A stretch of 35,585 nucleotides of DNA from Rhizobium sp. ASV20 (GTDB taxonomy: Bacteria > Pseudomonadota > Alphaproteobacteria > Rhizobiales > Rhizobiaceae): positions 1-35,585 of the forward strand of contig NZ_JAELTU010000071.1 in NCBI RefSeq assembly GCF_016429015.1. Direction: 5' to 3'. Position 1 is the first letter of the stretch. Every line of letters begins with the position of its first letter. The position numbers and the translations under genes were made by a program. Below are positions 30,614 to 35,585 of this stretch, in pieces. Under the pieces are notes generated by a model, which searched no databases, was not told the DNA's origin, and worked only from the letters and a program-made list of their open reading frames with translations.

Positions 30614-31522
30614 GGGCCAACGCACCACCGGCGGCATGGACGACAAGATGGATTCGACATTGCCGCCTGTCTTCAGCCCGAAAATTGTACCCCGATCATA
30701 TAACAAATTGAACTCAACATAGCGCCCGCGACGGATTAATTGTTCGTCACGCTCGCCTTCGGTCCATGTCTCGTTGAAGTTCGAACGAACGATACGCGGA
30801 TAGACCATGGAGAAGGCGCGCCCGACGTCGCGGGTGAAGGCGAAGTCTGCGTTCCAGCCGCCCGCTTCTTCTGGCGAATGCAGCCAGTCGAAGAAAATGC
30901 CGCCGATGCCGCGGGCCTCATTGCGATGCTTCAGGAAGAAATATTCATCGCACCAGGACTTGTAGCGCTCGTAGTCCGCAACGTCGTGGCGGTCACAGAC
31001 AATCTGCATGGCACGATGGAAAAGGACGCTATCCGGATCTTCCTGGGTGCGCCGGCGGTCGAGCACCGGCGTCAGGTCGGCCCCACCGCCGAACCAGTGG
31101 CTGGTCGTGACCACCATGCGAGTATTCATATGCACGGCCGGCACGTTCGGGTTGACGGGATGGGCGATCAGCGACAAGCCCGAAGCCCAGAAGCGCGGAT
31201 CTTCTTCAGCACCAGGGATCTGGTTGCGGAAGTCGGGGGAGAATTCGCCATAGACCGTCGATGTATGCACGCCGACCTTTTCGAAAACGCGGCCTTCCAT
31301 CATCGACATGCGACCGCCGCCGCCCTGACCGTTTTCCCTGAGCCAATCCTTGGCGACGAACCTTCCTGGCTCCTGATCGGAAAGAGGTCCGGCAAGCTCG
31401 TCTTCCAGCTTCTCGAATTCGGCGCAGATTGCGTCGCGCAAGCTCTCGAACCAGGCTCTGGCAGCCTCTTTCTTTGCTTCAATGTCCTCAGGTAGTCCTT
31501 TGGGAAGATTGGGTCGTTCCAT
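30611..31522 (-). CDS. hemF: Aerobic coproporphyrinogen III oxidase
   Basis: HemF decarboxylates coproporphyrinogen III to protoporphyrinogen IX with oxygen, a late heme step. It is soluble and needs no radical cofactor. The 303-residue length is typical. The family signature is at 190-208: WCDEYFFLKHR and NEARGIGG followed by IFFDWL. Other conserved blocks are GGRMSMMEG, NPNVPAVHMNTR and the SHWFGGGADLTP stretch. GGAGAG lies just before the ATG. The stop codon falls at the edge of a RIME-like repeat. It is apparently transcribed alone. Confidence 0.97.
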   Translation of the reverse strand: MERPNLPKGLPEDIEAKKEAARAWFESLRDAICAEFEKLEDELAGPLSDQEPGRFVAKDWLRENGQGGGGRMSMMEGRVFEKVGVHTSTVYGEFSPDFRNQIPGAEEDPRFWASGLSLIAHPVNPNVPAVHMNTRMVVTTSHWFGGGADLTPVLDRRRTQEDPDSVLFHRAMQIVCDRHDVADYERYKSWCDEYFFLKHRNEARGIGGIFFDWLHSPEEAGGWNADFAFTRDVGRAFSMVYPRIVRSNFNETWTEGERDEQLIRRGRYVEFNLLYDRGTIFGLKTGGNVESILSSMPPVVRWP

Positions 31523-31696
31523 TCATGCTCTCCGAAGGTGCGAGCAGCCGGCGGCCCGCGATTCGCACCGTATGTATCGTGATCGTGAATAACAGCAACT
31601 CTACGGCGCAGCCAGTGCAGCGACGTCGCAGGAGAATCGACTCGCCAAATTCTCGGTGCGGTATTATGTTCCCTCTCTCAAAGGCGAGGTTTGATC

Positions 31697-31954
31697 ATGA
31701 AGATACCCGGACCGCCGCCCCTTGATGGGTTGAGAAGCAGAATATTCCGCTACAGGCAGGAGCATCCTGCCGGTGGAAAGAGCGAGTTCGTTCGAGAGAC
31801 CTATTGTCTCAGTCGCCCCGACGCACGTGCCAAGGCGCGCGAATGGTTCGATGAATTCCCGAAAGCCGCCTACTGGACCGAAGTCGAAAGCTGGCGTCAG
31901 ATCGAGGGCGATCGCATCGAATTCACCATGCGGCGCTTGCCGTCGGCGGATTGA
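31697..31954 (+). CDS. Conserved-looking hypothetical protein, 85 residues
   Basis: From the ATG at 31697 the protein begins MKIPGPPPLDGLRSRIFRYR, and AGGCGAGG is placed correctly as a ribosome-binding site. A TTG at 31691 would add two residues. The rest is charged (PDARAKAREWFDEFPKAAYW) with no membrane segment or known motif. I do not know a function. It sits between hemF (divergent) and the phosphate cotransporter (convergent). Confidence 0.7.
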   Translation: MKIPGPPPLDGLRSRIFRYRQEHPAGGKSEFVRETYCLSRPDARAKAREWFDEFPKAAYWTEVESWRQIEGDRIEFTMRRLPSAD

Positions 31955-32002
31955 ACCGTACGAAACGGCCGGTTGCAATGGCAGGCGACGAGCCTGATGC
32001 TA

Positions 32003-33646
32003 TTATTGTGTGTTCCTCAACCGGCTTTCGATGAGCAGCCCGCTTTCGTCCAGGATGGGATGAGCCACCGAGACGATGTGGGCATTGATGCGTTTCAGGT
32101 CGCGCAGCATATCCAGGTGCAGCGAACTGGTTTGCAGGCTGTCGACGCGGCCGTCACGCAATCTTTCGAGATGGCGTTCCGAAGACTGCTTCTCGAGTTT
32201 GCGGACATCGACTTTCACCTCCATCAGCTGCCGGGCGAGATTGAAGTCACGCGTGACAAGGATCGTCTGCGCGATGCGCAGGTTGTCGACCGTCAGGCTG
32301 AAGAGGCTTCGAAGCTCGCGATACCCGTCCTCTGAAAAAGTCAGGCCTTTGTCGATCTTCTTCGTTACCTGTTCGGCAAGGCCTTTCTCGATGATGTCGC
32401 CGATATGTTCAAGATTGATCGCATAGTCGATGATGACGATGGAGCGCCGGCCGTTCTCGTCATCCAGCCCGTCGCGCCCTAGTTTCGACAGGTAAATCTT
32501 CACTTCCTGTTGGATTCGGTCGACTCGCTTCTCGAGCACAGGGACTTCTTTCAACGGCGTGAGGTCGTTGTCATTGAAAGCGTTCTCGGTGCGGATCAGC
32601 ATGCGCTCGATGAGATCGCCGACGGCCAGAACCTCGCGCGTGGCACTGGCAAGCGCCACGACTGGCGTCTGAAGGGCCTGCTGGTCAAGGAATTTCGGCC
32701 CGTCGTCGGTTTGAGGGTCGTTGGGAACGATCCTGAGCATGGTCTTCGATAGCAGGCGCGAGAAGGGCCATGCGCAAATGGCCAGGGCGATGTTGAAGAG
32801 CAGATGCACGTCCACCGGCAGCTTGGCTGGCGAGAAATGAAGGCTTTGCATCCAGTCGCCGATATAGCCTGCAAGCGGCAACACGATCAGGCAGCCGATG
32901 GCGCGCACGATCAGGTTACCCAGGGTGACGCGCCGGGCGGTCGCTGGGCCAGAAAGCGTTGCCACAAGGGGCGGAACGGCGCCGCCGAGATTGGCGCCGA
33001 GCACGAGGACGACCGTCAGCGCCGGCGACAAGATGCCTGTGGACGCAAGCGACAGGATCAGCACGACGACGGCAAGGCTGGACGACGATACGAAAGCGAG
33101 CACTGCCGAAAAGATAAGCGCGACGGGCAACGCGCCGTCCAGCAGCCCGATGAAGGCGCCAAGCGCCGCCGATTGCCGCATCGGCGCGGTGGCAAGGCTC
33201 AACAGCTGCAGCGAGAGCAGCATGAGCCCGATGCCGATAAGAGCCGCACCCGCTCCCTGCTGCGCCGTCGACTTGCGGCGATAGAGGACGATGCCGATCA
33301 GAATGATGAGGGGAGAGAGCCATTCGATGCCCGTCGCGACGATCCAAGCCGTGACGGCGGTGCCGACATTGGCGCCAAGCAGGACGATCTGCGCCATGCT
33401 CGGCAGAACGAGGTCGCGCTCGACGAAGGAGGCGATCATGAGTGCCGTCGCGGTGGAACTCTGCAATGCGATCGTCGCGACGAAGCCCGATACGAACGAG
33501 CGCGTACTGCTACGCGTTCCCTTGGCAAGGCCGGTTCTCAGGCGGGCGCCGAATGCGCGGGACACACCGTCCTTCACCTGTGCAAGGCCAAACAGCAGCA
33601 AGCCGACCGCGCCGAACAGATTGATCATGACGATGGTGGATTCCAT
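32003..33646 (-). CDS. Na/Pi-cotransporter family protein with C-terminal PhoU domain
   Basis: The 547-residue protein has two parts. Residues 1-310 are the membrane domain of NptA-like sodium/phosphate cotransporters, with the repeated motif QSSTAT at 62-67 and a second, related SSSSLAV near 190. Residues about 335-540 form a helical PhoU-like domain (VLEKRVDRIQQEVKIYL and INLEHIGDIIEKG). The fusion is common in bacteria. Phosphate uptake is the family role, though some members carry no measured transport. AGAAGAAAA precedes the ATG. It is the only phosphate gene here. Confidence 0.93.
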   Translation of the reverse strand: MESTIVMINLFGAVGLLLFGLAQVKDGVSRAFGARLRTGLAKGTRSSTRSFVSGFVATIALQSSTATALMIASFVERDLVLPSMAQIVLLGANVGTAVTAWIVATGIEWLSPLIILIGIVLYRRKSTAQQGAGAALIGIGLMLLSLQLLSLATAPMRQSAALGAFIGLLDGALPVALIFSAVLAFVSSSSLAVVVLILSLASTGILSPALTVVLVLGANLGGAVPPLVATLSGPATARRVTLGNLIVRAIGCLIVLPLAGYIGDWMQSLHFSPAKLPVDVHLLFNIALAICAWPFSRLLSKTMLRIVPNDPQTDDGPKFLDQQALQTPVVALASATREVLAVGDLIERMLIRTENAFNDNDLTPLKEVPVLEKRVDRIQQEVKIYLSKLGRDGLDDENGRRSIVIIDYAINLEHIGDIIEKGLAEQVTKKIDKGLTFSEDGYRELRSLFSLTVDNLRIAQTILVTRDFNLARQLMEVKVDVRKLEKQSSERHLERLRDGRVDSLQTSSLHLDMLRDLKRINAHIVSVAHPILDESGLLIESRLRNTQ

Positions 33647-33838
33647 TTTTCTTCTAGATCTTTCTCATGCCACCATATCGAAATGATTCCGAAAGCGATA
33701 ATAACCTACTGAAAAGGCATGAATTTCAGCGCCGAATCCCACTGGATCATAGGATGTGTTTTTGCTTGCCGGCTAAATATTATACGCCTGCTTGAGCCAT
33801 AGTCCACAGTCGCTTGCGACATATTGGATCAATATTTG

Positions 33839-33859
33839 CGCACTGCACGTTTCAGTGCG
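33839..33859. terminator. Small hairpin at the end of the GHSKG-protein gene
   Basis: CGCACTG (33839-33845) pairs perfectly with CAGTGCG (33853-33859) around a 7-base loop. It spans the stop codon of the 385-residue gene on the minus strand. No T-run follows, so it may only be weakly terminating. Confidence 0.35.
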
Positions 33860-35009
33860 GTTGAGGCGGCTGCAACTCTTCGGGGGAGCCCGATTCAATC
33901 TGCGATGTATTCGCTGCCGCGCCAGCCCCGGCAGCAAAGGCCTGCTTGACTTCTTCGATCGTCGCGGGTCGTGGTTTGGGGCCGATCGGCAAGGCCGAAG
34001 CAACGGGCTCAGCCGCCGCGGTCGGCAATTCCGGGGAGGTTTCTGTCTCGCGTTCCTCGGCCTTTCGTTTGGCGAGAGGCGTCGAAGCTGCAAGGATTTC
34101 CTTAAGTGTCGTCGTCACGGGCAAGTGCCCGTTCAAGTCAGTATTCGTGTGATGCCAGGCATGGGAGACGCGTCGATCGGCATCGATGAACGGGCGGGAG
34201 TTGATTTCGCCGAACCAGTCCCATGCGCCCATGACGTCGACCACATCGGTAAAGGCTGGTGGCATCGCGATGCGGGCGCCGATCGTCACGATTTTAGAAT
34301 GTGCGGCGTGCTTTGCCACCCGAGTTTCCGCTCGCTTGGACAGGTTGTGCAGGGCGGCGGAGAGCACCAGATTGCCCTTGGAATGGCCGACCAGTAAATC
34401 GAAGGAGAGGCGGGTGTCTGCAAGAAGCGCCTGCACAGTGCGCGTATCGAGGCTGGTGCGGCCTGCCGGTTCCTCGCCATGCGCACCGACTTTGGGCCGG
34501 CCGGCGAGATCGTCCAGCGTTTCGAGAAACGGGCGAAGGCCTCTCAGATGACCGAAGAGGAACAATCCGCCGAATACCTCGGTTATGGCGTCCGCGATGC
34601 CGTAGCCGGACACGACGACGGCAACAGGCCCTTGCACGGCATCGGCGACATTGCGGGCGAAGGCGGCAGCGCCGAGTGCCGAGCCGCCGATGCCGGCGAC
34701 AGCGAGTGCTCGCACTTTGCTACCACCCCGCAACACGAACTCATCCACCGTTTCGCAAAGGCTTATCGCTGCGCCACCGCTCGGCGGAACAATCATGATC
34801 GCACCTTCAGCAGCCAGCGAATCGCTGATGTAAAAGGCTTCTTCGGGCGTGATCACCTTGATGTCGTAGAATAGTGCATCCAACGCAAGGTTTCGCTGGC
34901 GGAGGCCCTCAAGCGCAAGATTTCGGGCAGGGGAGCGCTGCAGCCGCTCGGGGAGGCTCAATGTGCGCGCGAACTGCGTAAGGGAAAGCGTGAATGCTGT
35001 CTGGAACAT
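33852..35009 (-). CDS. Unknown protein with alpha/beta-hydrolase-like GHSKG motif
   Basis: I do not recognise a named family. The 385-residue protein has a Ser-nucleophile-like elbow LLVGHSKGNLVLSAAL (GHSKG at 198-202), as in alpha/beta hydrolases, preceded by a Gly/Ala-rich hydrophobic stretch (about 102-150: AVAGIGGSALGAAAFARN, VAVVVSGYGIADAI) that could be membrane-associated. Possible acid and His partners are DVMGAWDWFG near 260 and the SHAWHHTNTD block near 283. The last 80 residues are low complexity and Pro/Ala/Glu-rich. GAGGTG lies just before the ATG. It is upstream of the phosphate cotransporter on the same strand, with about 200 bases between. Lipase or esterase activity is a guess. 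Confidence 0.8.
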   Translation of the reverse strand: MFQTAFTLSLTQFARTLSLPERLQRSPARNLALEGLRQRNLALDALFYDIKVITPEEAFYISDSLAAEGAIMIVPPSGGAAISLCETVDEFVLRGGSKVRALAVAGIGGSALGAAAFARNVADAVQGPVAVVVSGYGIADAITEVFGGLFLFGHLRGLRPFLETLDDLAGRPKVGAHGEEPAGRTSLDTRTVQALLADTRLSFDLLVGHSKGNLVLSAALHNLSKRAETRVAKHAAHSKIVTIGARIAMPPAFTDVVDVMGAWDWFGEINSRPFIDADRRVSHAWHHTNTDLNGHLPVTTTLKEILAASTPLAKRKAEERETETSPELPTAAAEPVASALPIGPKPRPATIEEVKQAFAAGAGAAANTSQIESGSPEELQPPQPH

Positions 35010-35086
35010 GGGTCACCTCGCCAAGGTTGCCTGAGTTAGAGCATTCCAAAGCCAAGCTTCTCACACTTCATCCGGCATGCCAACGC

Positions 35087-35581
35087 CTATCGGGGTGCGA
35101 CATTCGATCCCGGGGGAGGCGACGACCATTGAGACTGCCGCAGCGCTTCTCCCGATATCATCGCCGCAGACATGGCGACGTTGATGGAGCGCTGTCCCTC
35201 GACCATGGGGATGAGGATACGGCCGTCGGCCTTTTCGTGGACATGATCGGGGACGCCGGCGCTTTCACGGCCGAAAAGAAGCACGTCGTCGTCTCGGTAG
35301 GCAAAATCGGTGTAGGGCTGCGCCGCCTTGGTGGAGGCGAGCACCAGCCGGCGCCCGCTGTCCCGGCGCCACGTCTCGAAACGTTCCCAGTTGACATGCC
35401 GTGTCAGGGTGACGGCTGACAGGTAATCCATGCCGGCGCGCTTGAGGTTGCGGTCGGATATGTCGAAGCCGGCCGGCTCGATGATGTCGACGCCAAGGCC
35501 AAGGCAGGCAGCAAGCCGCAGGATCGTGCCGGTATTACCGGGAATATCGGGTTGGTAGAGGGCGATGCGGAGCATGGTCAT
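35087..35581 (-). CDS. trmL: tRNA (cytidine(34)-2'-O)-methyltransferase TrmL
   Basis: TrmL is a SPOUT methyltransferase that methylates the wobble ribose of certain leucine tRNAs. Motifs are NIALYQPDIPGN-like start (RIALYQPDIPGNTGTILRL), then LLFGRESAGVPDHV and VEGQRSINVAMSAAM, the knot that binds S-adenosylmethionine. The length of 164 residues is slightly above typical (about 155). Starts at 35581 or 35575 are possible. The gene reaches the window edge, so an earlier start cannot be excluded. Confidence 0.93.
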   Translation of the reverse strand: MTMLRIALYQPDIPGNTGTILRLAACLGLGVDIIEPAGFDISDRNLKRAGMDYLSAVTLTRHVNWERFETWRRDSGRRLVLASTKAAQPYTDFAYRDDDVLLFGRESAGVPDHVHEKADGRILIPMVEGQRSINVAMSAAMISGEALRQSQWSSPPPGSNVAPR

Positions 35582-35585
35582 ATGC

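Noticed and set aside
1..35585. tRNA, rRNA, CRISPR arrays, insertion sequences, phage genes
   Set aside because: I looked through the gaps on both strands and saw no cloverleaf, regular repeat-spacer array, transposase or phage-like protein.

Overview
The window is an ordinary-looking stretch of alphaproteobacterial chromosome, almost certainly from Rhizobiaceae and most likely Rhizobium. The evidence is high-GC coding sequence packed with little spacing, a fused trpE(G), a long type-2 leuA, a small rhizobial-style ClpP paralog, and an intergenic element of about 105 bp made of two palindromes that looks like a Rhizobium intergenic mosaic element (RIME). I see no phage, transposon, CRISPR, tRNA or rRNA.

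Layout. 1-5802: the 3' part of trpE(G) with a strong terminator, a DUF2459 membrane protein, a VOC-domain protein, bluB (minus), a small membrane protein (minus) and queF (plus). 5811-9781: a two-way terminator separates queF from a Gln-rich DUF2076 protein, followed by clpP, then an MFS transporter and its DeoR regulator (both minus). 9934-13258: a BenE-type permease divergent from deoR, then leuA preceded by a promoter, a Leu-rich leader peptide and a hairpin, and followed by a terminator. 13301-16283 (minus): a GNAT enzyme, a small coiled-coil protein, an anti-sigma/ECF-sigma pair and a secreted TPR protein. 16375-20275: metallophosphoesterase, Nudix, glutathionyl-hydroquinone reductase and two GNAT proteins.

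20278-27128 (minus) is the largest operon: MoxR ATPase, DUF58, a BatA/DUF4159 membrane protein and a vWA/GATase-like membrane protein, with a GNAT gene coupled at the end. Divergent from it (27297-29805) are DUF1285, a CoA-type Nudix hydrolase and a CCA-adding enzyme, joined by ATGA overlaps. The last part holds DUF1059, a 92-residue unknown, the RIME-like repeat, hemF, a small unknown, a Na/Pi cotransporter with a PhoU domain, a rhizobial protein with a GHSKG motif, and trmL at the right edge.

Most genes are housekeeping (Trp and Leu synthesis, queuosine, B12 lower ligand, heme, tRNA maturation and modification). I found no clear novel system. The best items for a second look are the leuA leader with an apparently leaderless, Leu-rich peptide, the MoxR/vWA operon with a differing MIDAS motif in each module, the repeated operator-like motif between deoR and benE, and the ECF-sigma locus with a small coupled ORF.
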